Source: Desulfobacter sp.
GTDB taxonomy: Bacteria; Desulfobacterota; Desulfobacteria; Desulfobacterales; Desulfobacteraceae
Assembly (NCBI GenBank): GCA_028768525.1
Contig: CP054837.1
Coordinates: forward strand, 4,336,001-4,400,000
Length of the DNA: 64,000 nucleotides
Reading direction: 5' to 3'
The position numbers and the translations under genes are program-made. This document shows, piece by piece, positions 32,631 through 41,285 of the stretch (position 1 is its first letter; each line of letters starts with the position of its first letter). The notes under the pieces are model-generated. The model saw only the letters and a program-made list of their open reading frames with translations. It was not told where the DNA came from and searched no databases.

Positions 32631-33758
32631 TTAGGGGGTGGGCAGGATCTGGTCCGGTGTTTCCCCCAGTTTTTCCTTGAGCTTGGCCAGGCCGGGACGG
32701 GCAAACTGCATATGCCCTTCCTTCAGGGTCCGGCCGTTGATCATGGCCTCGGAACGGAGCCGGGCGCCTACGGTTTTTTCCAGTTGTTTGCCCAGCCAGA
32801 GGATTCTGTCCACATCGTATCCATGTTCTATACCCATTTCGTCGATTTGTACAAGGGTATCTTCAAGGCAGACCAGCCCCACATAGCGTTCGTCTTCATA
32901 GTAGTAGTCGCCGGTGCCCTTGATGGGCCGGTCGTCCATGAAGTTGGCCGGCTGCCCGCCCAGGCCCCCTAAGGTGGCCTCGAAATGGGTGATACCGGCC
33001 TGGAGCGCTGCCAGGACCGAGGCCGACGCCACCCGCTTAGTTTCATGGAAATGGGCAATGTGCAGGCTTGTGTCTGGAATTTCGTCCAGGATCATGGAAA
33101 AATAGCGGTAGACCTCGGGGGCCGAGGCTGAGCCGTCGTGGTCGGCATGTTCAATGTCCGATGCCCCGATGTCCAGCCAGTGCTTGGTGAACTCAACGGC
33201 ATCCTTGAGTTCCGTGGCCCCGCCGATGGGCGATCCCCAGATGGTGGATACCGTGCCGCACATTTTGATGCCCACATCCGAGCATTTTTTGATGCAGCGT
33301 TCGGCCTCTGCCCAGTAATTGGGCAGGGTGGTGCCGGAGTTGGCAAAGTGGTGCTGCTCCTCGGTGGAAACCATCATGAGCACCCGATCCGGGCCCACCC
33401 CCCGTTTTCTCAGTTCAACGGCCCGGTCCACTGAGGGTTCACGGATGGTGATGGCCGTCAGGGTCACATCGTTCATGTCGATGCCCTTTTTTGCGGCCCG
33501 GGAGACGAAATTATCCGACCTGAGATGGGCCAGGAGCGCTTCGGCATCTGAAAACTGGGGCATGAGCCTGGGGTTGCCCAGGTTGGTGACCTCAATGTTC
33601 CGGCAGCCGGCAAAGATCAGTTCTTCCAGGTAGGTGATCTTGGCGGCGGTGGAAATGAATTTTTCCAGGTGCTGGAATCCGTCCCTCACCGTGATATCGC
33701 CGATGGTGACTTTTTTGGGCATTCTGGGGAAAATCTTCCAATAATCATACTCTGTCAT
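32631..33758 (-). CDS. HMG-CoA lyase-like enzyme
   Basis: A 375-residue TIM-barrel protein of the HMGL-like family. ITVRDGFQHLE carries the catalytic Arg-Asp pair, and AHFHETKRVASASVLAALQAG gives the metal-binding His-x-His. Unlike the shortest bacterial lyases (about 300 residues) it has a C-terminal extension of about 60 residues. With the neighbouring hydratase, carboxyltransferase and acetoacetyl-CoA synthetase, cleavage of 3-hydroxy-3-methylglutaryl-CoA to acetyl-CoA and acetoacetate is the natural role. A different HMGL-family carboxyl transfer or aldol cleavage cannot be ruled out. Confidence 0.85.
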   Translation of the reverse strand: MTEYDYWKIFPRMPKKVTIGDITVRDGFQHLEKFISTAAKITYLEELIFAGCRNIEVTNLGNPRLMPQFSDAEALLAHLRSDNFVSRAAKKGIDMNDVTLTAITIREPSVDRAVELRKRGVGPDRVLMMVSTEEQHHFANSGTTLPNYWAEAERCIKKCSDVGIKMCGTVSTIWGSPIGGATELKDAVEFTKHWLDIGASDIEHADHDGSASAPEVYRYFSMILDEIPDTSLHIAHFHETKRVASASVLAALQAGITHFEATLGGLGGQPANFMDDRPIKGTGDYYYEDERYVGLVCLEDTLVQIDEMGIEHGYDVDRILWLGKQLEKTVGARLRSEAMINGRTLKEGHMQFARPGLAKLKEKLGETPDQILPTP

Positions 33759-33773
33759 GGTTTTCTCCTATGG

Positions 33774-35366
33774 TTAAAATCTAAAATTTCCGAATGTCGC
33801 ATCATCGATGGGGTTGAGCAGGCTGACCTCAAAGGCCATGGCCAGCCAGTCCCGGATTTCGCTGAATTTCAGTACCCGGTCGCTGAGCAGGCGGGACCCG
33901 CAGAAAAAGGGATGGGCCTCTCCTTCATACTTGTCTATCATCTTTTGCTGGAAGGCCGCGATTTCTTCATCTGTCATGGGATTGCCGGTTTTTTTGCGTT
34001 TGGCCTGCTCAATGGAGAGCAGGACGCCGCCGGCGCTTTTTCCGCTCATGACGCCGGTCCTGGCCCGCATGGAGGAAAAGAGGAAATGGGGGCGGTAGGC
34101 CCGGCCGCACATGCCGTAGTTGGCCGCTCCGTTGTCCGGCCCCAGGACCAGCTGCACCCGGGGGACCTGGGCGCAGGAGACCGCCCTCACCATGTCCGCC
34201 CCGTATTTGCCGATGCCGGCGTGCTCGGAGTCCGAGCCCACCATATATCCCGGTGCTCCCTGGATGAAGAGCAGGGGGATTTTTTCGTAGGAGCACCGTA
34301 CGATCCACTCGGTGACCTTTTTGGCCGTCTCATGGAAGATGATGCCCGAGCCGTTGGAGCAGATCACCCCCACGGGCAGGCCTTTGATCCTGATTTTTCC
34401 GGTAAGGATATTGCTGGCCCGGCCCGGGGCAAAATTTTTCTTTACCTCTATAAAATAGGAACCGTCGGCAATGGCCTGGATGATCTGGTAGCCGTTCATT
34501 CCCTGGTGGGGGGAGGGGGGGAGTACATCGTAGAGGCTGTCCAGAGGGATGGAGGGTTCCTGCTCCTGGTACCGATGCAGGTGAACGGTCTGGGGTTGGG
34601 TCAAAGAGAGCAGTTCCCTCACCCGGGTAATGCCCTCTGTCTGGTCGGCGCAGATATGGTCGGCACCGCCGGAGATGCCGGTGTGGACCTTGGCTCCCCC
34701 CAGATCCTCGGCGGAGATCTCTTCGCCTGTGGCCATTTTAACCAGGGGCGGTCCCCCCAGGAAAGAGAAGGACTGTTTGTCGATCATCACCGATTCACAG
34801 GCCATGAAAACGATATAGGCCCCACCGGCCGTATTGCCCCCTGTGGAGAGCGTTACCTGGCGCAGCCCCATGGCACTCATCCTGGCCATATTGTAGAAAA
34901 TTGAGCCAAAATGCTGGTCATCGGGAAATACCTCGGCCTGCATGGGCAGAAAGGCCCCGCCGGAATCGGCAATATATACGCAGTTCAGGCCGCAGCGTTC
35001 GGCAATGGCCTGGGCCCGCATATGCTTTTTCAGGGTGATGGGAAAATAGGTGCCCCCCTTGACCCGGGAATCGTTGGCCATGATCATGGTCCAGTTGCCG
35101 TGGATTTTGCCGATGCCTGTGACAATGCCGGCGCAGGGCACGTCGTCCACCCCGGGATATCCCACGCCGAATCCGGCCAGAAGGGAGAGTTCGAAAAATG
35201 GGGTATTGGGGTCGATGAGATCGTTGATCAGGTCCCGTACCGGCCGTTTGTTCCGTTTGGCAAGGATATCCACGGCCTTCTGCCCCCCGGGCCAGACCGC
35301 TTCCTGCTGCCGGGCGGTAAGGGCCTCTTCTTCCTTGAGCCAGAATGATCTATTGTCGGTGGTCAT
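33774..35366 (-). CDS. acyl-CoA carboxylase carboxyltransferase subunit (methylcrotonyl-CoA type)
   Basis: A 530-residue carboxyltransferase with both crotonase-like halves: the first around IADSGGAFLPMQAEVFPD and LSTGGNTAGGAYIVFMACES, the second around GIIFHETAKKVTEWI and YGMCGRAYRPHFLFSSM. It is close in length to the beta subunit of methylcrotonyl-CoA carboxylase (LiuB). No biotin carboxylase or biotin carrier gene is near, so the partner must be encoded elsewhere. A decarboxylating role, as in glutaconyl-CoA decarboxylase, is possible in an anaerobe. Start codon spacing to the hydratase upstream is three bases. Confidence 0.87.
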   Translation of the reverse strand: MTTDNRSFWLKEEEALTARQQEAVWPGGQKAVDILAKRNKRPVRDLINDLIDPNTPFFELSLLAGFGVGYPGVDDVPCAGIVTGIGKIHGNWTMIMANDSRVKGGTYFPITLKKHMRAQAIAERCGLNCVYIADSGGAFLPMQAEVFPDDQHFGSIFYNMARMSAMGLRQVTLSTGGNTAGGAYIVFMACESVMIDKQSFSFLGGPPLVKMATGEEISAEDLGGAKVHTGISGGADHICADQTEGITRVRELLSLTQPQTVHLHRYQEQEPSIPLDSLYDVLPPSPHQGMNGYQIIQAIADGSYFIEVKKNFAPGRASNILTGKIRIKGLPVGVICSNGSGIIFHETAKKVTEWIVRCSYEKIPLLFIQGAPGYMVGSDSEHAGIGKYGADMVRAVSCAQVPRVQLVLGPDNGAANYGMCGRAYRPHFLFSSMRARTGVMSGKSAGGVLLSIEQAKRKKTGNPMTDEEIAAFQQKMIDKYEGEAHPFFCGSRLLSDRVLKFSEIRDWLAMAFEVSLLNPIDDATFGNFRF

Positions 35367-35369
35367 GGA

Positions 35370-36155
35370 TTACCTTCCTTTGTAGACGGGTTTGCGTTTT
35401 TCCCTGAAGGCGGTGAGGCCTTCGATGCGGTCTTCGGTTGGGATGGTGACCCGGTAGGCGTTGGATTCAATGGCCAGGCCCGTGGCGAGATCGGTTTCAA
35501 TTCCCCTGTCAATGGCGTACTTGGCCATCTCCACGGCAATGGGGCCGGTCTCGGCAATCATGGCCGCCATCTCAAGGCATTTGTCCATGAGCTGTTCCGG
35601 CGGAACCATATGGTTGACCAGGCCGATATCAAGGGCTTCATCGGCATCCACCCGCCGGCCCGTGAAAATCAGCTCCTTGGCCTTGGCCACCCCCACGATG
35701 CGGGGCAGGCGCTGGGTACCGCCGCCGCCGGGGATGATGGCCAGCCGGGTTTCGGTCAGCCCCATGGTGGCGGTTTCCGAGGCGATGCGGATATCCGAAG
35801 CCAGGGCCACTTCCGTACCGCCGCCCAGGGCAATGCCGTTCACTGCGGCAATCACCGGGATGGGCAGGGTCTGGATGGCGGTGAGCAGGTTCCGGATGGT
35901 GAGGATGAACTTCTTTACCTGGTCCTGGGTGAGACTGGCCCTCTCCTTGAGGTCGGCTCCGGCGCAGAAGGCTTTTTCTCCTGCTCCGGTGATGATCACG
36001 CAGCGGATATCGCTTCTGAACTGCAGGGCATCGATCTGGTCCCGCACGGCGTAGAGCAGGTCGAAATTCAGGCAGTTCATCACACGGGGCCGGTTCAGGG
36101 TGAGCACGGCCGCATTGTTTTTTTCTTCAACGATCAGTAGGGACTCTTCAGTCAT
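35370..36155 (-). CDS. enoyl-CoA hydratase/isomerase (crotonase) family, probable methylglutaconyl-CoA hydratase
   Basis: A 261-residue crotonase. The oxyanion-hole segment is CAGADLKERASL, and the catalytic region reads ALGGGTEVALASDIRIA and GLTETRLAIIPGGGGTQRLPR, with both glutamates of true hydratases present. Position between an acyl-CoA dehydrogenase and a carboxyltransferase/HMG-CoA lyase pair points to 3-methylglutaconyl-CoA hydration (LiuC role). The gene is separated from the dehydrogenase by 48 bases. Confidence 0.88.
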   Translation of the reverse strand: MTEESLLIVEEKNNAAVLTLNRPRVMNCLNFDLLYAVRDQIDALQFRSDIRCVIITGAGEKAFCAGADLKERASLTQDQVKKFILTIRNLLTAIQTLPIPVIAAVNGIALGGGTEVALASDIRIASETATMGLTETRLAIIPGGGGTQRLPRIVGVAKAKELIFTGRRVDADEALDIGLVNHMVPPEQLMDKCLEMAAMIAETGPIAVEMAKYAIDRGIETDLATGLAIESNAYRVTIPTEDRIEGLTAFREKRKPVYKGR

Positions 36156-36203
36156 ATCTTTTCTCCGTTCAGTTTCAGTTAGCGCATCAGCAGCCCGGAT
36201 GCC

Positions 36204-37352
36204 CTAACATCCTATATATCTTGAAATGACCAGGCGCTGGACTTCAGAGGTGCCTTCCCCGATTTCCAGCAGCTTCTGATCCCTGTAAAAGCGTTCCACA
36301 TTATACTCTTTCATCAGCCCGTAGCCCCCGTGGATCTGTACGGCATGGTCCGCCACCCGGCTCATGACCTCGGAGCAGTAGAGTTTGCCCATGGCCGCTT
36401 CCTTTTCATAGGGTTTGTGGTTGGACTTGAGCCAGCAGGCCTTGTAGAGCAGATTCCGGGCGCATTCGATCTCCATGGCGCAGTCGGCCAGCTTGAAGGC
36501 CACGGCCTGGAATTTGGAAATGGGCTGACCGAATTGTTCCCTTTCCCTGGCATATTTCAGGGCCAGGTCAAAGGCGCCCTGGGCGCCCCCCAATCCCATG
36601 GCGCCGATGGACAGCCGCCCGCCGTCCAGGGTGGCCAGCATCTGGTGGAAGCCGTCTCCCTTGTTGCCCAGGATATTCTCCTTGGGCACCCGCACATTGT
36701 CAAAGTATAGTTCCGCCGTGTTGGAGGCCCGCCACATCATTTTTTTATGCATGGGAACGGCTTTGAACCCCGGTGTGCCGGCTTCCACCAGGATACAGGA
36801 GTATTCCGGTTTCCCGTTTTCCCGTTCCCCTGTCACCGCCTGCACCGTGACGCCCATGGTCATATCGCAGGCCGCGTTGGTGATAAAAATCTTGGACCCG
36901 TTGATCACCCATTCGTCCCCGTCCAGGACTGCCGTGGTTTTCGAGCCCCCGGCATCGGAACCGGCCGTGGGTTCGGTGAGGCCGAAACCCCACAGGCCCT
37001 CCCCGGCACAGAGTTTGGGCAGGTATTTTTTCTTCTGCGCCTCGGTGCCGAAGTAGAACAGGGGGCCAATCCCCAGGGAATTGCCAGCGGCAATGGTTGC
37101 TGCCTGGGAACCGTCAATCCTGGCGATTTCCTCCACGGCAATGATATAGGAAATATAATCCATTGCCTGTCCCTCATATTCCTCTGAAACAAACATGCCG
37201 AACAAACCGATTTCACCCATCTTCCGGGTCAGCGCTTCGGAAAATTCCTCGTTTTCGTCAAGCTCTGCAGCGATGGGGGCGATTTCCTTCTGGGCAAACT
37301 TTCTGACTTCTTTACGGATCATTTCCTGTTCTTTGGTAAGGTCAAAATCCAC
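36204..37352 (-). CDS. acyl-CoA dehydrogenase, probable isovaleryl/short branched-chain type
   Basis: A 382-residue flavoprotein. LTEPTAGSDAGGSKTTA and FITNAACDMTM are the FAD-binding signatures, YAREREQFGQPISKFQ and QIHGGYGLMKEYNVERFYRD the C-terminal ones. Usual length for the family. The context (hydratase, carboxyltransferase, HMG-CoA lyase) suggests isovaleryl-CoA. Electrons would go to an ETF such as that at 4836-6553. It is the first gene of its operon, with a strong promoter and operator upstream (37440-37496). Confidence 0.92.
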   Translation of the reverse strand: MDFDLTKEQEMIRKEVRKFAQKEIAPIAAELDENEEFSEALTRKMGEIGLFGMFVSEEYEGQAMDYISYIIAVEEIARIDGSQAATIAAGNSLGIGPLFYFGTEAQKKKYLPKLCAGEGLWGFGLTEPTAGSDAGGSKTTAVLDGDEWVINGSKIFITNAACDMTMGVTVQAVTGERENGKPEYSCILVEAGTPGFKAVPMHKKMMWRASNTAELYFDNVRVPKENILGNKGDGFHQMLATLDGGRLSIGAMGLGGAQGAFDLALKYAREREQFGQPISKFQAVAFKLADCAMEIECARNLLYKACWLKSNHKPYEKEAAMGKLYCSEVMSRVADHAVQIHGGYGLMKEYNVERFYRDQKLLEIGEGTSEVQRLVISRYIGC

Positions 37353-37439
37353 CCTGGCCTCCTTTTGGGTTAAGGGTTAAAGTCTTATGTTGCGGTGCAG
37401 AATCAGCAGGTGCGTGCTCGGAGATTCGGGAAAGAAACT

Positions 37440-37455
37440 GATCGAGCGCTCAGTC
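37440..37455. promoter_or_regulatory. GAGCGCTC-centred operator before the acyl-CoA dehydrogenase operon
   Basis: GATCGAGCGCTCAGTC has a perfect eight-base palindromic core (37444-37451) plus outer GA/TC pairs. It lies just downstream of the -10 element of the operon promoter, an ideal repressor position. The same core with the same outer pairs occurs before the TetR gene at 59830-59845. Confidence 0.6.
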
Positions 37456-37468
37456 TATTTTACCCGAC

Positions 37469-37496
37469 TCTATAATTAAAAGAATTCGTTTGTCAA
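37469..37496 (-). promoter_or_regulatory. sigma70 promoter of the acyl-CoA dehydrogenase operon
   Basis: Read on the minus strand: a perfect TTGACA (37496-37491), 16-base spacer, TATAGA (37474-37469). The start point would fall close to 37462, just before the GAGCGCTC operator, and about 110 bases before the ATG. Confidence 0.7.
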
Positions 37497-37573
37497 ATAC
37501 TTTTTTAAGGGGGGCGGGGAAAGGCGGATGGGGGCCGGACCCTGCCTGGGCCCGGGGCCGGGGCAGGGGGGAA

Positions 37574-38446
37574 TCAGGCCCGTTTGTTGAATTTGGATAT
37601 TTCGCTCCTGCGGACCCGCCAGGTGTGGCTTTCGTCCTGCACCCCTTTGAGGAAACCGGTACGCAGAAAGCTTTTGACTTTTGCCTTGGACAGCCCGGAG
37701 AGGACTGAAAATTTTTCAACGGAAATGGTCTCCTCCATCAGGCTTTGGGTTACCTTTTGGGCGGAGTCGGCCTTGGGCGGCCGGTATCCCTGGATTTTAA
37801 GGAGTTCGGATTCCGGAATATGCCATTGGCTGCTGGATATTTTTTTACCGGTCAGAAATCCGGTTTTCAGCAGCCGCCGCACCTTTACCGGGGCCATGCG
37901 GGTTTTTACCGCAAAATCATCCACGGAAATATGTCCTTCCGGCGCCGGTATGTCGGGCATGGTATCCTTCTGGAAATCCTCTTCTATGCGCTGGATGGAG
38001 GCTTCAATGTGGAAGCTGCCTGCCCGGGTTGAAAAGGGCACCACAATGATGGGATTGGTTTTCAGCTTGTCAGGGATTTCAGGCAGCTCCATGCTGATTT
38101 TGGGAACGGCCACATCGAAGAAATAGCCCTTTTGGGATAATTCGGCCTTGGCCGACCCCGAGATCATATTGGTCAGCTCCCCTGCCAGATCGAAGCGCTC
38201 CTCCATGGATGAACCCGGCCGGCCGAAGATGGAGGCAAGGATCTGGTCCAGGAAACCGCCGGAAAAATTGATGATGAAATACCCGGATATTCCGTGCCCG
38301 TTGAGTCCGATGAACCCTTTGATGTCCTTATCTGCCAGGGGCTGGGTCCGCACGGCAGGGGTGCCGGGCATGGACTGCATCCCTGCAAAGGTGGAAAAAA
38401 CCTTCATGGAGGCGCTGATAAAAGGGTTTATGTAGTTTACATCCAT
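37574..38446 (-). CDS. CheX-like protein with two tandem excisionase-type helix-turn-helix units
   Basis: A 290-residue protein. Residues 1 to about 155 resemble the CheX/CheC-type phosphatase fold (start MDVNYINPFISASMKVF; ISGYFIINFSGGF; LAGELTNMISGSAKAEL). Two similar 50-residue units follow: HISVDDFAVKTRMAPVKVRR with a closing WHIPESELLKI, and TISVEKFSVLSGLSKAKVKS with WRVRRSEISKF. These look like MerR/excisionase-type winged helices. Normal CheX is only the first part. The combination suggests a phosphorylation- or chemotaxis-linked regulator that binds DNA, but this is inference. No chemotaxis gene is next to it. Confidence 0.72.
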   Translation of the reverse strand: MDVNYINPFISASMKVFSTFAGMQSMPGTPAVRTQPLADKDIKGFIGLNGHGISGYFIINFSGGFLDQILASIFGRPGSSMEERFDLAGELTNMISGSAKAELSQKGYFFDVAVPKISMELPEIPDKLKTNPIIVVPFSTRAGSFHIEASIQRIEEDFQKDTMPDIPAPEGHISVDDFAVKTRMAPVKVRRLLKTGFLTGKKISSSQWHIPESELLKIQGYRPPKADSAQKVTQSLMEETISVEKFSVLSGLSKAKVKSFLRTGFLKGVQDESHTWRVRRSEISKFNKRA

Positions 38447-38651
38447 GGCGGCAGTATAAACTCAGAGACGGGAATTATCAATGGGGCAGAAGTAGTAGAG
38501 CGGTGAAAAAAATGCATTCGCCTTGGCCGTTTAAATAATGTATAATACAAACTGATTACAGGGTCTGATGCCGGTTTTGCTCCCAAGGATCCAGCATAAT
38601 AACCGAAAAGGTCCGGTGCCTGAACCGTCCCCGGATCTGAAAGGAGGCATG

Positions 38652-39074
38652 ATGACTTTTCAAACAATTTTAAATCCCGTCGACGGGTCTGAGCATTCCA
38701 GGAATGCCACCCGATATGCCATCACCCTGGCAGAAAAATTTAACTCCAAAGTTGTTCTTCTCCACTGCCACAACCGGTTTCCGGTGGTATTGTCCGAACC
38801 CTATTTCCAGCAGGCCATAAATGAAATCATGAAAGCCTCGGAAACCCTGGTCCAGCCCTTTGAGGAGATGTTGGAGGAATCCGGTGTGGATTATGAAGTC
38901 AGGATTCTGGAAGGGCTGCCCGGCTCCACCGTTGCCGAGGTGGTACGAATTGAAAAGATTGATCTTGTGGTCATGGGATCCAGGGGGGTATCTGATTTTG
39001 AGGGGCTTTTCCTGGGGTCGGTGGCCCACCAGGTACTCCATAAATCTGACTGTCCCGTGTTTATTGTAAAATAG
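38652..39074 (+). CDS. universal stress protein (UspA family)
   Basis: About 140 residues. The fold markers are ILNPVDGSEHSRNA at the start and VMGSRGVSDFEGLFLGSVAHQVLHKSDCPVFIV at the end; the G-x2-G-x9-G(S/T) nucleotide loop is present in modified form (GSRG then GSVAHQ), suggesting ATP binding. A single-domain cytoplasmic protein with a stress or energy-sensing role. Start: ATG 38652 lies four bases after AGGAGG; ATG 38649 is too close to it. A perfect -10 hexamer TATAAT lies at 38541-38546, without a good -35 partner. Confidence 0.88.
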   Translation: MTFQTILNPVDGSEHSRNATRYAITLAEKFNSKVVLLHCHNRFPVVLSEPYFQQAINEIMKASETLVQPFEEMLEESGVDYEVRILEGLPGSTVAEVVRIEKIDLVVMGSRGVSDFEGLFLGSVAHQVLHKSDCPVFIVK

Positions 39075-39125
39075 CGGCCCCTTTCAGGGGCTGTATTCCG
39101 CCGCTAATTTCAGGAGCTGTTTCCA

Positions 39126-39168
39126 ACGCCCTTTTTCCGGCCCGGCCGCCGGGGAAAGGGCGTTTTTT
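39126..39168 (+). terminator. rho-independent terminator after the universal stress gene
   Basis: ACGCCCTTT (39126-39134) pairs with AAAGGGCGT (39155-39163), a GC-rich inner part adds further pairs, and six Ts follow (39163-39168). Confidence 0.8.
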
Positions 39169-39196
39169 ATTCTTGATTTTCATGGGAATTTCAGAT

Positions 39197-39211
39197 ATTG
39201 GTTGGGCCAAT
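39197..39211. promoter_or_regulatory. candidate GntR/FadR-type operator
   Basis: ATTGGTTGGGCCAAT is a five-base inverted repeat with a five-base centre, near the TTGGT...CCAA shape bound by FadR-subfamily regulators. It lies about 35 bases before the GntR gene's ATG, so autoregulation is likely. Confidence 0.4.
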
Positions 39212-39243
39212 TTTTTTGCAGGACAGATGGACAGGACAAAGAT

Positions 39244-39924
39244 ATGGCCAGGGGAATTTACCACAGGGTGGAATCGGAAATTATCCGGATGATTGAAACC
39301 GGTGAGGCGGCGCCGGGCTGCCGCCTGCCCTCGGAGCGTGCACTGGCGGAAAGGCTAAAGGTCTCCAGGAACACGGTGCGGGAAGCCATCCGTGCCCTGG
39401 TGGAAAAGGGAATTTTATTTTGTCGACGGGGGGCCGGCTCATTTGTGGCTCCCGAAGCCGAGGAACAGATTGCCCGGGCATTGCAAAAGGAAATGGCTGG
39501 AAAGCGGGTGCGCCTGGCTGAGATTTTCGAAGTCCGGAAAATGCTCGAACCGGCCATTGCGGGCCGGGCCGCAGAGATCATCGGGGAGGCCGGGCTGGCA
39601 GACCTGGAAGAGATCGTCCGCCGGCAGGAGGCCGCGCTGGAGAAGGGCCAGGACCCCGCAGTCTTTGACACCCGGTTCCATGAGGCTCTGGCAAAGGCCA
39701 CCGGCAATTCCGTACTCTGTTCCCTGTTTTCCACCCTCAATGCCGTCCTGGCCGAAAGCCGTGATTTTCAACCCCCCAGGCGGGCCGCCCTTTCCATTTC
39801 TTCCCACCGGCAGATACTCAGCGCCCTGAGGGCGCGGGACAGGGAAAAGGCGTCCCGGGCCATGGCCGATCACATGGAAAAAACCCAGAGCCTGTTAAAC
39901 CGGATGTTAACATCCAAAACATAA
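39244..39924 (+). CDS. GntR-family regulator of the FadR/FCD subfamily
   Basis: About 226 residues. The N-terminal winged helix reads RLPSERALAERLKVSRNTVREAIRALVEKGIL (given here as the segment from about residue 28 to 60), and the C-terminal helical FCD domain has FEVRKMLEP, FDTRFHEALAKATGN and HRQILSALRARD, with the Asp/His residues that bind a metal and a carboxylate ligand. It probably controls the TSUP permease that begins 12 bases downstream. Start: ATG 39244 aligns with the family; a TTG at 39202 would add 14 residues. Confidence 0.88.
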   Translation: MARGIYHRVESEIIRMIETGEAAPGCRLPSERALAERLKVSRNTVREAIRALVEKGILFCRRGAGSFVAPEAEEQIARALQKEMAGKRVRLAEIFEVRKMLEPAIAGRAAEIIGEAGLADLEEIVRRQEAALEKGQDPAVFDTRFHEALAKATGNSVLCSLFSTLNAVLAESRDFQPPRRAALSISSHRQILSALRARDREKASRAMADHMEKTQSLLNRMLTSKT

Positions 39925-39936
39925 GGAATACCCTAA

Positions 39937-40731
39937 ATGATCTATCTCTCATTGTACCTTTGTGTCGGGGCTGTGGCCGGTGTGCTGGCCGGCCTCCTTG
40001 GCATCGGCGGCGGACTGGTCATTGTGCCTATGCTGACCTTTGTCTTTACCTCCCAGGGCGTTGCCCACGAGGTGATTCTTCACATGGCCCTGGGCACCTC
40101 CCTGGCCAGCATCCTCTTTACCTCTCTCTCCAGCATGCGGTCCCACCACAAGCACGGGGCCGTGGTCTGGCCGGTGGTGTTCCGGATTACCCCGGGCATC
40201 CTGGTGGGGACCTTCTGCGGCACCTGGATCGCCGCCATGCTCTCCACCAATTTCCTCAAGGGGTTTTTCGGGATTTTTCTTTACTATGTGGCCACCCAGA
40301 TGCTCATGGGCATCAAGCCCAAACCCACCCGGGAGATTCCCGGGGCCCCAGGGATATTCGCCGCAGGGAATATCATCGGTGTATTTTCAAGTCTGGTGGG
40401 TATCGGCGGGGGCACCCTGTCCGTGCCCTTCCTGGTCTGGTGCAATACCAAGATTCACAAGGCCATCGGCACCTCGTCGGCCATCGGTTTTCCCATTGCC
40501 GTTGCCGGCACCCTGGGGTATGTGGTTAACGGCATGGGGGTGGATGGTCTGCCCGCCATGTCCATTGGATTTATCAATCTGAAGGCCCTGGCCGGCATCG
40601 TGGCGGCCTCTGTGCTCACTGCGCCCCTGGGGGTGAAGCTGGCCCACAGTTTGCCCGTTGACAAGCTCAAACGGGTATTTGCGGTGTTGCTCTACCTGGT
40701 GGGCACCCGGATGCTGATCTCCATTTTTTAG
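39937..40731 (+). CDS. TSUP-family (TauE/SafE) anion permease
   Basis: A 264-residue membrane protein with about eight hydrophobic segments and the internal two-fold repeat of the family (AGLLGIGGGLVIVPML near residue 20 and SLVGIGGGTLSVPFL near 155). TSUP proteins move sulfite, sulfonates or small organic anions. It directly follows an FCD-type carboxylate-sensing regulator, so an organic acid or sulfonated acid exported or taken up under its control is plausible. The substrate cannot be read from sequence. Confidence 0.87.
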   Translation: MIYLSLYLCVGAVAGVLAGLLGIGGGLVIVPMLTFVFTSQGVAHEVILHMALGTSLASILFTSLSSMRSHHKHGAVVWPVVFRITPGILVGTFCGTWIAAMLSTNFLKGFFGIFLYYVATQMLMGIKPKPTREIPGAPGIFAAGNIIGVFSSLVGIGGGTLSVPFLVWCNTKIHKAIGTSSAIGFPIAVAGTLGYVVNGMGVDGLPAMSIGFINLKALAGIVAASVLTAPLGVKLAHSLPVDKLKRVFAVLLYLVGTRMLISIF

Positions 40732-40740
40732 CCGGCCTGT

Positions 40741-41196
40741 CTAATCTTTATTCTGGGGGCTGTCGTCGGCTGGTGGCCCGGCTTTCCTTAAGGTGGCGGC
40801 CCATTGGGAGTTCTCTTTGGAAATCATGGCCTCCACCCTGGCCACCAGAAGGGGAAAGGGGGCCTTTGTGTCATAGGGCGGCACGTTGGTTTCAAAGAGG
40901 TATTTTTCATGGCGCAGGGTTTCACAGGTGGTCCGGTATTCGATCCAGTTTTCATGGTATTTGTTCATGGTTACCATGGCGGTGATCACTGAGATCAATA
41001 CCCCGAGCAGGCCGACGACGGCCTGGAGAAAAATGGCGTCCTGGGTCATGAAACCGATGAGAAAGGGGATCATGGCCGCGGCCGTAAATTCGATGAGCTT
41101 GAGGCGCTTGAAGATTTTCTGGTTCCACATGCTCTTTTGATCGTACCATTCAATCTGGTCGTCCAGCCGTTGTTTGATATATTCTTCCCGGTTCAT
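40741..41196 (-). CDS. DUF4231 two-helix membrane protein
   Basis: A 151-residue protein. Two adjacent membrane segments (LIEFTAAAMIPFLIGFM and FLQAVVGLLGVLISVITAM) are flanked by charged helices; WNQKIFKRLK and YHENWIEYRTTCETLRHEKYLFET are typical of the DUF4231 group, related to SLATT proteins suggested to form pores in conflict or stress systems. It is alone on its strand between two TSUP genes; function is unknown. Confidence 0.78.
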   Translation of the reverse strand: MNREEYIKQRLDDQIEWYDQKSMWNQKIFKRLKLIEFTAAAMIPFLIGFMTQDAIFLQAVVGLLGVLISVITAMVTMNKYHENWIEYRTTCETLRHEKYLFETNVPPYDTKAPFPLLVARVEAMISKENSQWAATLRKAGPPADDSPQNKD

Positions 41197-41285
41197 TTGA
41201 CGAAGCCTTTCATTATGGTGTGAATACGCTGAAGAGACTGAAATTATAAATAGGTTATGGGCTTTTTTTTGTCAATATCCCCCTT

